Below are positions 40,087 through 52,000 of a stretch of 64,000 nucleotides of DNA, in pieces. The position numbers and the translations under genes were made by a program. Source of the DNA: Lichenostomus cassidix (Eukaryota > Chordata > Aves > Passeriformes > Meliphagidae); assembly GCA_008360975.2 (NCBI GenBank), contig CM039187.1, positions 17,811,094 through 17,875,093 of the forward strand. The letters are read 5' to 3'. Below the pieces are notes generated by a model. It made no database searches and was not told where the DNA came from. It saw only the letters and a program-made list of their open reading frames with translations. How positions within the stretch are numbered: position 1 is the first letter of the stretch; each line of letters begins with the position of its first letter.

Positions 40087-43000
40087 GTAAGTAGAGATAT
40101 ATTGACACTTTGAGATTTTTTAGCACTAGAATAAGGTGACTTATATATAACATTAGGCACTGTGCAGGAATGGAAAATTTCCTTTAAAAATCAGCAAGAC
40201 CTATTTACTGTTTTTCTGGCTGCAAAATAGCATTCAGCACTTCAAAAACATTGATGAAGGCAGCTGTTGACATGATTGCTAGCAGTAAGAAGAGGAGCAG
40301 ACCCTCTTTGGATCCTCAGTTGAGAGTGGTGCGGGAGGTGCTTATATTTCTGTGCTCATGGGGAGATGGTAGCATGCAGCAGCAAAGTTACACAGCTGAA
40401 GTGTGAAGAAACTGTGGGCTCCTTTTCTGCTCCCTCGTGCTGTGGCAGTGAGTTCAGGGCTCTGGCCTGTCCCCATTGTGGTCCCCTGTTGTGCTGGCAG
40501 GCTGTGGTCACAGAGAAAGATACGGTCAAGCCACAATATCTGTCTTTGGTGGGTTTCTAATATTGCAACAATAATGAGTCTTGAACACCCTGTCTCTTTG
40601 CCAGGAGCCAGAAATGCTGTGTATGTTCTCTTGTAAACGCTTGTGGCTTTGACAGGAATGTGGCAGGATGGGGAGAAGCTCATGGGGTGTGCTGAGGCAG
40701 CACCTGGGGTCTGGCTCAGGCCAGGCAGCAGGTAGCTCTGGTGTTGGGCCAGCCATGGCAGCTCCCCTGTCAGCCTCTGTGGAAGGCCAGATTTATGTCC
40801 AGATCTCAAAAGATATTTTTTTTTCCCCTCAGAAAGACTGAAATTGTAATCTTCCTTTCTGAGTTCCCTATTTCCTTTGGAAGTTTGGTATAATAAAATA
40901 GATGTTTTTCTAAAGTTTGGAGTAGCTCTCACTTAAATCTTTCCCTCTTGGATGATCTATTCCCCACTACCCCCAAGCTGGAAATAATTTGTAAACTTAG
41001 AATGAGAAAAGAAGGAGAAAAGCCTTTAAAATCCAGTGATCTCTTATCAGTTGGTGTTTTAGGGGGTGGAGGCGTGAGAAGGAAATGAGAGGTCCAAAGA
41101 AGGATGGAGAAAAACTGTTTTGGTTTTCTAAACCCCTCACAAAAAATACAGTTCAAAGGCAAAGGGAATGAAAAAATGCAAAACTCTCTGAGAAAATTTC
41201 CACTGAAAAAAAAACCAAACAGTAATCCAACCTGTCCCCAGATTCCAGCTTTTCCAAAAAAACTATTGTTTAGTTTTGAAAATATTTTGGTAGTAAAACT
41301 TTTACTCTTTCTTCCGTTCATTTATAGGTAAAACTTTTCAGAGCATCAGCTGTAGGGTACACTGCTTCTGCTGCTTTCATGCCAATTACTCATATTTACA
41401 TGAGAGTCACACAAACACCTCGAGTAGTTTCAGTTAGGGAGTAGTAGGATCAATTCAGCTGGTAAACAAGACCAATGTGAACAGGGATTCTCTGAAAAAC
41501 TGGTGTGATTGTTCCTGTGCTGCAACAGTTATGTGCACAGAGAATGAGGTGCATGAGTGAGTCACAAGTTGCTGCTTGAGCCAGGAAGGGCCGTAACTGC
41601 TTACCGGAATTAGTACCAAAAATGATCGTTGTTTAATTTGTTTCCACTGCCTCCAAATGAAAGCTCAGCTTTGCACACCCTCTTTCACTGAGTCACCAGG
41701 CATGGGTCCTGAATGTCTGGGGGTTTCTTCACAGGGTCCTTGCATGCAGATGGAGAGGATTGACCATCTTTTCTTAGCAAACTCAGATGGATGAGTCTAA
41801 CCTGCCTGTCTTGGTTTGAAAACAAACTAGTGGGAGATCACAAGTCAAGATTGAAATTAAAAATAAGTGAAATAATACAAGGAAAAGCACTGACAAAGTC
41901 AGATATAACCTAACACCCTGTTAGGGTGGTAGTAGCAGTCCGACTGAAGTAGTTCAGTTGAAGCAGTGATCTTGTGAAGGTTTAGTCTCTAGCTGAAGAT
42001 CTAGTAGTAGCTCTGGTTTTCTGGGAACTCAGTAGACAGGGCTAGCTCAGGCAGTTTCAGGGCTAGGTTATATTTAGGTGGGAACACCTGGCTCTTCCCT
42101 TTTCGGCAGAGCATTTTACAATGGGATGAGATAAGTCTATGAGTCACACGGTGGGTCCTTGATGGCCTATTGCCTGTCATGCGGGGTGGGTCGTTAGCAA
42201 GTGATAATAGCTAACGGATGGCCCATTGCCTGTCATCCGGAGTGGGTGATAGCAGCTAATGGCCCACAGCTGGTGGTAATAGAATACTTAACTACATCAA
42301 TATTGCAACCTAGGACATTATCCACTCTTTATTTTATTACTATCTACACAGTTCTCACTTAAGATAAGGTTTCTTTGTGGGACACAACGGGTTTTTTCAT
42401 CTGCTTGCATCACTTACTAAGTATAACTAGGTTCTTGGGCAAAAACAACCCCACGGATGGGCTTGCTTTTGCCTGAGGTGGGACTAATCTAAACAGTCTT
42501 TCTTAAAAAACTTTTTACGTGTATTATAGGGACTTTATTTCTATCTACTGTGTGCAAAGGTTTGGACTCGGCAGGACTGGCTCGATTGATAGAACTCCTT
42601 GTGTTAATTATTTAGGTGGCTTTTGCTAAGTTTAGTTTTTAATTTTTGAAGGTTCCCCCGCCAAGTGCTTTCAAAGTTGTTTTAAGTAGTCTGTTGTACT
42701 GTTTAACTTTCTTGGCAGTTGGTGTATGATAGGGGATGTGGTATATTTATTTAATTTTGTGTTTTCTAGTTTAGGTGCTTATGAGGCTATTTTTGAAATG
42801 GGTTTCATTGTTAGACTCGATTTTCTTAGGGGTATTATGTCTCTACAGGACTTGCTTTTTTAGACTTAAGATGGTGTTTTGGGCAGTAGCATGAGGCACA
42901 GGGTAGGTCTCTAACCATCTCGTGGTTGTTTTTACTATGGTTAGCACGTAGCGCTTTTTTTGGCGGGTTTGGGGAAGTGTGATGTAGTCAACTTGCTATA

Positions 43001-46000
43001 CTTCCCCATACTTGTACTTTGACCATCGTCTACTGTACTACAGAGGCTTTACTCGCTTGGCTTGTTTGATTGCAGCGCAAGTCTCACAGCTGTGGATGAT
43101 TTGTGAGATGTTGTCTATGGTTAAGTCTATCTTTCGGTTACGAGCTTACTTGTATGTTGCATTTCTCTCTTGATGATTAGAGGCATCATGGGCTCAACGA
43201 GCTAGAAATAATTTTTTTTTGTGCTGTCAGTTTAGATTTACTTGTGACACTTTTACTTTGGCAGCTCGGTCTACTTGCTCGTTGTTACGATGCTCTTTAT
43301 TAGCTTGACTCTTAGGTATATGTGTATCTACGTGTCGAACTTTCACGGTTAGCTTTTTTGCTTGGGCGGTGATGTCTTGCTAAATCTCAGCGGCTCAGAT
43401 GGGTTTTCCTCTGCGCTGCCAGTTAGCCTTTCTTCAGCGATTTAATTATCTCTACAGTGCATTGGCTATCATTTAGGAGTCGGTGTAGAGATAGAGCTTT
43501 GGTTATTTCTCTCGTTCAGCAATATCTAAAGCCAGCTGGATGGCTTTAAGCTTTGCAACTTGACTCGATCCACCTTGTCCCTCGGTAGCTTGTACAGCTT
43601 GTCGTGTGGGGCTTTATACTGCAGCTTTCTATTTCCGATCTGCGCTTACAATTTGGCAGGACTCATCGGTGAAGAGGGCATAGCGTTTTTCACTCTTCGG
43701 CAGCTCGTTATACGGGGGTGTTTCTTCGGCACGTGTTACTTGCTCTTCTGCTTCTTCTGAAGATAATTTAAAAGTCTCACCTTCAGGCTAGTTTGTTATG
43801 ATTTTTAGAATTTCGGGGCGATTCGGGTTTTTAATACGGGCGCGCTGTGTGATGAGGGCAATTTATTTGCTCTACGTAGCATCAGTGGCATGGTGGGTAG
43901 AGGGAACTCTTTCTTTGAACATCTACTCTAGCACTGGCAGTCGGGGTGCAAGGAGAAGTTGTGTTTTTGTGCTGATTACTTTTGAGGCGGCTTGGACTCT
44001 TTTGTAAGCTGCTAAGATTTCTTTCTTGGTGGGAGTGTAGTTGACTTCAGACCTTTTGTAACTTCGACTTTAGAATCTTAGTGGTTGACCTCGGGTTTCA
44101 CCAGGCACTTTTTGCTAAAGGCTTCAGGATAGATCATGGCTCCCGGCTGCAGAGTAAAGCACATTCTTTACTTCTGGTCCTGTTTTGACTGGTCTAAGGG
44201 CTACCGCATGAGCAATTTTTTGTTTGATCTGGGTGAAGGCTTGCTGCTGTTCAGGGCCCCAGTGGAAATCGTTCTTCTTGCGGGTTATGAGGTAGAGAGG
44301 ACTCACGATCTGGCTATATTCAGGGACGTGCATTCTCTAAAAGCTTATGGCACTTAGGAAGGCTTGTGTTTTCTTTTTGTTGGTTGGTGGAGACATCGCG
44401 GTGATTTTATTGATGACTTCAGAAGGAATCTGACGCCGTTCATCTTGCCACTTTACTCTTAGGAACTGGATTTTTCGGGCAGGTTTCTTGACTTTACTCT
44501 TTTTGATGGCGAAACTAGCTTTCAGGAGAATTTTGATGATTTTCTCTCTTTTCTTAAATACTTTCATTGCTGTGTCCCCCCACACAATGATGTTATTAAT
44601 ATACTGCAAATGTTTTGGAGCTTCACCTTTTTTTAGAGCAGCTTGGATCAGTCCATGGCAGATGGTGGGACTGTGCTTTCACCTTTGGGGCAGTCGGTTT
44701 TACGTGTACTGCACACCTCTCCAGGTGAAAGCAAACTGAGGCTTGCACTTTGCTGTTAGAGGAATGGAGAAAAAGGCATTGGCAATATCAATGGTCGCAT
44801 ACCACTTTGCTGCTTTGGATTTTAGCTTATACTGAAGTTTTAACATGTTTGGTATAGCAGCACTCAGTGGTGGTGTGACTTCATTTAGGCTACGGTAATT
44901 TACTGTCAGTTTCCATTTTTCACTGGACTTACGCACCGGCTATATAGGGTTGTTAAAGGGTGAGTGAGCTTTGCTGACCACCCCTTGGCTCTTTAGTTTC
45001 CGAATCATCTTATGGATGGGGGCTACAGAGTCTCTGTTAGTGCGGTATTGCCGGCGATGCACTGTTGCTGTAGCAATTGGTATTCGCTGTTCTTTAATTC
45101 TCAGTAGTTCTACAGCAGACGGGTTATCTGAGAGACCAGGCAGGCTATTCAGTTGTCTTATGTTTTTTGTCTTTATGGCTGCTATCTCAAAAGCTCAGCG
45201 ATGTCTCTTCGGGTCTTTGAAATATCCACTCCTGAGATAATCTATGCTGAGGATGCATGGGGCGTCTGGACCAGTCACAATGGGGTGTTTCTGCCACTCA
45301 TTCTCAGTTAAACTTACTTCAGCTTCCAGTACAGTCAGCTGCTGGGATCCTCCTGTCACCCCAGAAATGGAAATGGATTTGGTCTCTACATATCTAGATG
45401 GCATCAGGGTGCACTGAGCGCTGGTGTTAACCAAAGCCGTGTATCTTTGTGGGTCAGACGTGCCAGGCTATCGGATCTACACAGTCCAATAGATCCGATT
45501 ATCCCTTTTCTCTACTTGGCTAGAGGCAGGGCTCCTCTAATCTTGTTTTTGGTGCACGATGTTCTTCTCTTGTAAATGTGTTCTTGAGGTCCTTTCAAGC
45601 GGATCAGTCATATTATCACTTCTATTCTGTTTGGAGTTCTGTCCACAAGAGACTGGGGCAGTGTTGTACCTAGATGAGCCTCCTGAAGTGGATGTTTCTT
45701 TTTTTAATTCACGTACCCGGGCTGCTAAGGTGGAGGTGGGTTTCTTATCCCACTTTTTCATGTTTTCTTCATGCTCTTGAAGGAAAAACTAGAGGTCACG
45801 TCGTGGAGTTTGTTTTCTTTCCCTGACTGGAGTACGTCTGCTCTTGATGGCAGAGACTCGGGTTGGTTTTGGTGTGGCATGGAAAAATCTTTCTGTGAGC
45901 TCTTTCCTTAGTTTCTGATGGCTCTCTTCAATTAATTTTCGGACTTGCTCGGCTAGGTTTGTTTCTACCGATGAGACCTGGGTGCGTAGTGGAGCGGTGA

Positions 46001-49000
46001 CAGTGTCCTCATAAATTCTTAGTTTGTTTGTTAACACGCTCACTTGGTCTTCGCCTTCCTTCCACTGCAGTGTTGCCAGGTAACGAGAGTATATTTCTGG
46101 TCTGAGCCGCGCGAATCTTAGCTACATTTGTGAAGTGTACTGGACATTATTTGGGCTCTTGGGGAATCTCTCGTTGTCTGAGAAAATGATCTCTAGCACA
46201 GCCAATTCCCTCAGGTATCGGATACTTTGTTTTATTGTGTTCCATTTCTTTTGGTGCATCTGGAGGTTTTTTTTGTACAGGTATCTGTCCCGTACACTCA
46301 GCAGCAATCGCCGCCAGAGGCTGAGAGTTTTCTGGGTTTTCTCAATCTCCTGGTCAATGACCACATCCTGAGACAGGGATCTCAGTTGTCTGGCCTCACT
46401 TCCGTCCAGAATAGTGTCATTAGCAGCGGCGTCTCAGATGCGGAGCAGCCAGGTCAAGATGGACTCATTCGCTTGCCGGGTGAATTCCTTCCGTAGGTCA
46501 CGCAGCTCCCCCAGGGATAGAGAGCGAGTGATGATCTTCGGCTCTGTCTCTTCTGCTTGGTGAGATGGTCCTGCCGCATCCTCATCAGTCGCTGTGCGGA
46601 CTGATTTGCTCTTGGATTTTTTTTTCTGGACGGGGGTAACTGCTACTGGCTTTGGCTGTTCTGATTTGGCAATGGTCTGTGTTGAGACATTGACTGCTCT
46701 TTTGGTTTTTTTTTTCTTGCCTGCTGACTTGTTTCTTTTCTCCTCCTCTTTGAGAAGATGCTGTATAACACCAGGTATTGTTCTGTTTCTCAGCATGAGG
46801 TACACTGTGCTGGTCGCAGAGAAGAAAGAAAACAGAACTAACAGGAAGATTATGCCATCCTTAGCATCCAGAGAGAACTCAATGTTGTCAAAGATGGCTG
46901 TGCCTGGCCTGAAATGCTGGAAGAAACCACTCTCTCCTCCTAGCCCCAGAGGGTGGGTGCGATTGCTGAGGAGGTCCCAGACGAAGCAGCTCAGGTTAGG
47001 CTAGGCAGACAAAGTCGAGTATATATTCCGAATGGTATTCATTGCCTCACAGGTTATCATGCAATAGGCATAATAAACCAATACAGCAATTCTTATGCCA
47101 TTTCCTGGTCGCAACAGGAGCAATGCAACGGGTAGATAGTTTCTCATTTGAGGGAAAATATAAAGGGTAAGATACATTACCCACATAGACAGGCTGATCA
47201 TTATGGTGATAGGATTTTCTGAGTTTCCCCAGGTCGAGCCCCACGTTGGGCGCCAAAATATGTCTTGGTTTGAAAACAAACCAGTGGGAGATCACAAGTC
47301 AAGATTGAAATTAAAAATAAGTGAAATAATACAAGGAAAAGCACTGACAAAGTCAGATACAACCTAACACCCTGTTAGGGTGGTAGTAGCAGTCCGACTG
47401 AAGTAGTTCAGTTGAAGCAGTGATCTTGTGAAGGTTTAGTCTCCAGCTGAAGATCTAGTAGTAGCTCTGGTTTTCTGGGAACCCAGTAGACAGGGCTAGC
47501 TCAGGCAGTTCCAGGGCCAGGTTATATCTAGGTGGGAACACCTGGCTCTTCCCTCCTCGGCAGAGCATCTCACAATGGGATGAGATAAGTCTATGAGTCA
47601 CACGGTGGGTCCCTGATGGCCCATTGCCTGTCATGCGGGGTGGGTCGTTAGCAAGTGATAATAGCTAACGGATGGCCCATTGCCTGTCATCCGGAGTGGG
47701 TGATAGCAGCTAATGGCCCACAGCTGGTGGTAATAGAATACTTAACTACATCAATATTGCAACCTAGGACACTGCTTTCCAGGAAGCTGTGGTGGTGCTG
47801 GCTGTCTTAAGAGAGAGCTAGAAAAGGAGCACTTGAAATGGTCCTGCCAGTTCAGTCAAATTCTTCTAGGCCAGTGACAAACTGTTAGAGGTGTCAATGC
47901 CACCTGCTCTGTCACTGCTTTTGCTGCAGTGGCAGCTTCTCCACAGACTTAAACTTGCTGCTCATGGACTATTTGGATTCAAAGCTGCATCTATTACAAA
48001 GTTTCCTGTTGACATCATTTTCTCCACAGCTGCTCCTTCTGCTGCAAGCAAGGTGTGGTAGTGCAGGAGTGTTTCTGTGCTGTCTGTAAAGCAAAATTCC
48101 AAGTCTTGCTGATTGCTGAGCATGCTGCCTCTCTCAATACTCCTCATTGCTGCGTGGCTGGCAAAGGGGTCAGCATGCAAAGGTGTGCCAGCGGTACCCA
48201 CAGGTTCTCTTTCACACCAGAAATAAGAGCAGAGGGGATTTGCATCATAGCAGGAGGCTGGTGGGTGGTACGTGGTGGTCCATGTTATGCAAGTCAGGTG
48301 GGACAACCCTAATGCTTCCTTCTGGTCAGTAATCTCTGATTTTATTTCGCTGTGAAGCCATCCCCATTAAAATATCCATCAGCTCATACTGATACCATTA
48401 GTTTAATATTAACCCTGCCTCTAAAGGTAAATTTATGAGAATATAGTAGTTTGCAACTTAACTATCCTTGCTTCTAGGAAGGAGAAAATTGTGTCTACTA
48501 TTGTAATAAAGTGGTGATGATTCTTCATGCCTAACCACCCACATACTTCCCCTACTGATAGTACCAGCTTGTGACAGATGTGACAATATATTCAAGCCAG
48601 TTCCTTGACTACCAGCTTTCTTAAATTGAAGCTCTTATACCTGGGCTGTGGTTGATGGCCGTACTACCCTGTGGTGACTAGAATAAATCTCCATGTGTCT
48701 TTCTGCCTTGGGACTCTGGCACTGTCGACACCTTAGGGCTCTGTCAGGAGGATTCTTGTGTAGTTGTACCTGATCCTTGGTACAGGGAAGAGCATCAAAT
48801 TTGCACTCCTACAGATGGATCTCTTCCTTCAAAGTAGTCCCTTGGCCCAAATCCTTCCAGTGGATGTGCTTCCTTCTTGAAACCAGCTATGCAGACATGC
48901 AGCAGCAGCTGCTGAAAACAATGGTGTGCAAGAACAAGACTATTTCAGGAATTCAAAAAACTATCTAAACACTACCCTGCACCAACCCACTGAGAAATGC

Positions 49001-52000
49001 AGTGTGATACAATAGCATCCATGCTGTGAAGGACTGTATTTAAGGGGTGAATAGGAAAGTGCAGTCTACTACAGTCTGTGCTTTTTCTGCCAGACTGCCT
49101 GCACCTCACACCACTTGTAGCACTGTCAGACATGCTTTGCAATTCGCTTTTCTGCCAGCAGCAAAAGGCTGGTACAGGAAGGCGGAAACAGGCAACTTGT
49201 GCTCTCTTTGGAGAGAAAGTTGTGTTCTCTTTTTGAGCTGCTGAGAAACTTTGAGCCAGTCTCTCCTATTTTCTGTGATTTCACCATGTGTAGGCAATAA
49301 AATAGCATTAATGTACTTTTCAAATCCTTTTTCTTCAGTTGATGAAAAGAAGAAGTGAGAAGTACTGTACTTTTTTTCTTCTTTTAGAGTGAAGCAGAGG
49401 GCAGGTCCGTGGCAGGTGCTTTTAACTTTAATGCGGAACCTGATGCACAGACTCTGTATAAGGCCATGAAAGGGCTTGGTAAGTTGACTACAATCATATA
49501 TGTAAATTCTATATTCTTCTTATAATTGCTATGTTGAAAGCCATTCCTTAGGAAATTTGCATCCAGAGGTATCACTTCTTTTTTACTGTGAAAAATTAAA
49601 ATTAAAGTTTCCTCAGCATGTACTTAAACTTCTGTACAAAAGCAATGAACTAGACAAGGTTGTCTGAATATTTAAATTGGGATTTTGGACCAGTCTCAGC
49701 TTATTCTGTGCACTGCATTTATGACTTATTGTTGCTCTCCACAGGAACTGATGAACAAGCTATAATTGATGTCCTAACCAAGAGGAGCAATATGCAGCGT
49801 CAAGCGATTGCCAAATCCTTCAAAGCACAGTTTGGAAAGGTTCTATTCTATTATACAGAGCCATATTCAGTCACTGGTTTACTGCATGCAGGATATAGTA
49901 AATGGGTGTAGAGTTCATCCTGAAAGTATGATGAAAACTATATGCAGGTCTTCTGCAAATAAGTAGATTAATACCTATTTATAAGACCTGTAATGAATGC
50001 ATCAAATTAATTTTTGACCAGAAAAAAATGGTTTTCTCCTAAAGAGTTAATGTTTTTTAAATTCATTTTGACCAGAAATACTTTTGAAAAATCAATTTTA
50101 ACTTAAAGTTTAACTTCTTATTAATTTGAAGATGTAACAAAATTTGATACCCGTCTAAGTGACATTTTGAGTAAAATATTGGTTTGTTTAAGGCCTTTTT
50201 AAATGCCAAAGAAAGTTCAGCCTAAAGCCTTATTTAATTACACTTGTTTGGAAATTCCGTGGTTATTGACAACCATGTTTTCCTTTGGCTCTCTTTGTTT
50301 CTTTGATAAAATCTTATTTTTATTGGGAAAACTTTTTCACCAGCAAACTGTACCCCCAGCCCTACTGTGGAGTCTCCAGTGACCCTTGCTGGAAAGGGGA
50401 CTGCCATGCAAAAGCCTCAGAAAGGAAAGCAAATATGAGGGTGGAGAGTATGGAGCAATGAACATATAGAATGCTTGCATCCCACTAAAACAGTCATCCT
50501 CTAGGAAAACCTGCATTATAGTCAAAGTGAAGTTTGAAGTGTATCTTCAAGCAGACTGCATTCCTGATTCTGCAAATGTCCTGGGTGCAAGTTTATATGC
50601 AGGTTTTGGGAATCAGCTCTCTCTGAAGCTACACCCTTGCTCAGTGCAAGGCCTTCAGCTACCTGGTTCTGCTCACTGAGTTAAGCAGAATGGAGGAGAA
50701 CCTGCTGCAGGATTAATTTTTGAGAAAGCTTGAATACCAAGAAAACAGAGAATGTCTAAGGACCTAGACAAGTCCCATTTTGGAATTAGGTACCTTTTTT
50801 CAGTCCAGGACCTTTTTAAATCAACAATGCTGTTATTCAGCTTCATTACTTAGGCCATGAGGATGGAAGCAGCACGGGCAGTAAAATGATCATGTAAGGC
50901 TGTTTATGTAACCATGTGATGATGAATGTTTAACAGGATCTGATTGAAACCTTGAAGTCTGAACTGAGTGGCAACTTTGAGAGGCTCATCGTAGCTCTCA
51001 TGTACCCCCCATTCAAGTATGATGCCAAGGAGCTGTACGATGCCATGAAGGTAAGCAAATTGCGTGCTGATATCTAAGCAGTAGCACAGATACAGTGCTA
51101 ATTTTCTGCAATTGTGCAAGTGTTAATAAAGGCACTGTTACATGATTAAGCTTGTTATTAGCAGTAGTCTTTGAGAAATACTTAATTGTACTATTAATAT
51201 TCTGGGGGAAAATGCTGCTTAACTATTTATGGCTTTAAAAAAGTTTCTGTACATACGTGACTTATGGAGCCTGGGAAGGCAACAGCAAAACTAATTTCAC
51301 ACCCAAACTTGTTGCACTGATGCCCCACATGAGCCATGAAACATTCAAAGAATCAAGGAGTGGTAGTGCAAGGGCCAGGCTGGGATTGGCTGGGATCCTA
51401 CCTATTGGTAATATATCTTTACAAGTTTCAGATGCTGAGTGGTCTGTTAAAGTGGTACAAAGATGGACTGACTAGCCAAGCATTGGTCTCCCTGCATCCC
51501 TCTAAAGCTGTCTGTCGCCAAAGATTTGACTCAAGAAAAGCATTGTAGAAGTGTAGGATTACATAAAACCACCCTTTACAAATTAGGCACCTCAGTAAAA
51601 CAAACCATGTTCAACCCAAATGTGTTTTATGTCTTCAGCTTTCATCATGATGGTTTCTTACAGGTCAGCACACAGCCTGACACATTGCTGCTATCCAACT
51701 CCTCCCTTCACAATACTTCTCTAGCAATAAATCACCCTCCATGACTAGATGCCTTTCTCCACCTTTATTTCTCCACTGTGTTTTCTATTAAAGGGTGTGG
51801 GAACCAATGAAGGTGTTATTATAGAGATCTTGGCATCTCGGACAAAAGCGCAGATCAAGGAGATAATCAAGGCGTACAAAGAAGGTGAGTGCCTGGGGCT
51901 CAGATTTCTGTGGTCAGAGCAATGGGCCTGATAGCACAGTAGGAATGCTGTTACCAGCTAGCACTGTCAGCAAGAAAATGGCTTTTCTAAAACCCATTTA

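Larger units (their letters stand above)
41807..47771 (-). mobile_element. Full-length endogenous retrovirus, ERV-L-like, hypermutated
   Basis: Two 511-bp LTRs (41807-42317 and 47261-47771) flank 4943 bp of internal sequence read on the minus strand. Both LTRs begin TG and end CA. Next to the right-hand (5') LTR is a tRNA-Lys primer binding site. Internally come gag-like, protease, reverse transcriptase, RNase H and integrase regions in one reading frame; integrase runs almost to the 3' LTR, leaving no room for env. A 5-bp target duplication is likely (CTGCC at 41802-41806, CTGCT at 47772-47776, one mismatch). Pol word patterns suggest class III/ERV-L, judged by eye. Every enzyme carries inactivating changes, so it is not functional. 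Confidence 0.95.
47261..47771 (-). repeat. 5' LTR of the retrovirus
   Basis: 511 bp, begins TGTCCTAGG and ends CCAAGACA on the viral strand. Contains a 20-bp direct repeat, an AP-1-like site and an ATATAA box-like word in U3/R. It keeps C at all 13 positions where the 3' LTR has T. Confidence 0.97.
40087..49387 (+). other. ANXA8 intron 1, 9.3 kb, with retroviral insertion
   Basis: About 6 kb of it is the retrovirus at 41807-47771. The flanks 40087-41806 and 47772-49387 show nothing recognised. Confidence 0.9.

Noticed and set aside
43560..44007. Plus-strand open frames inside the retrovirus
   Set aside because: They are antisense to RNase H and integrase; loss of C on this strand removes few stops and no homology is seen.
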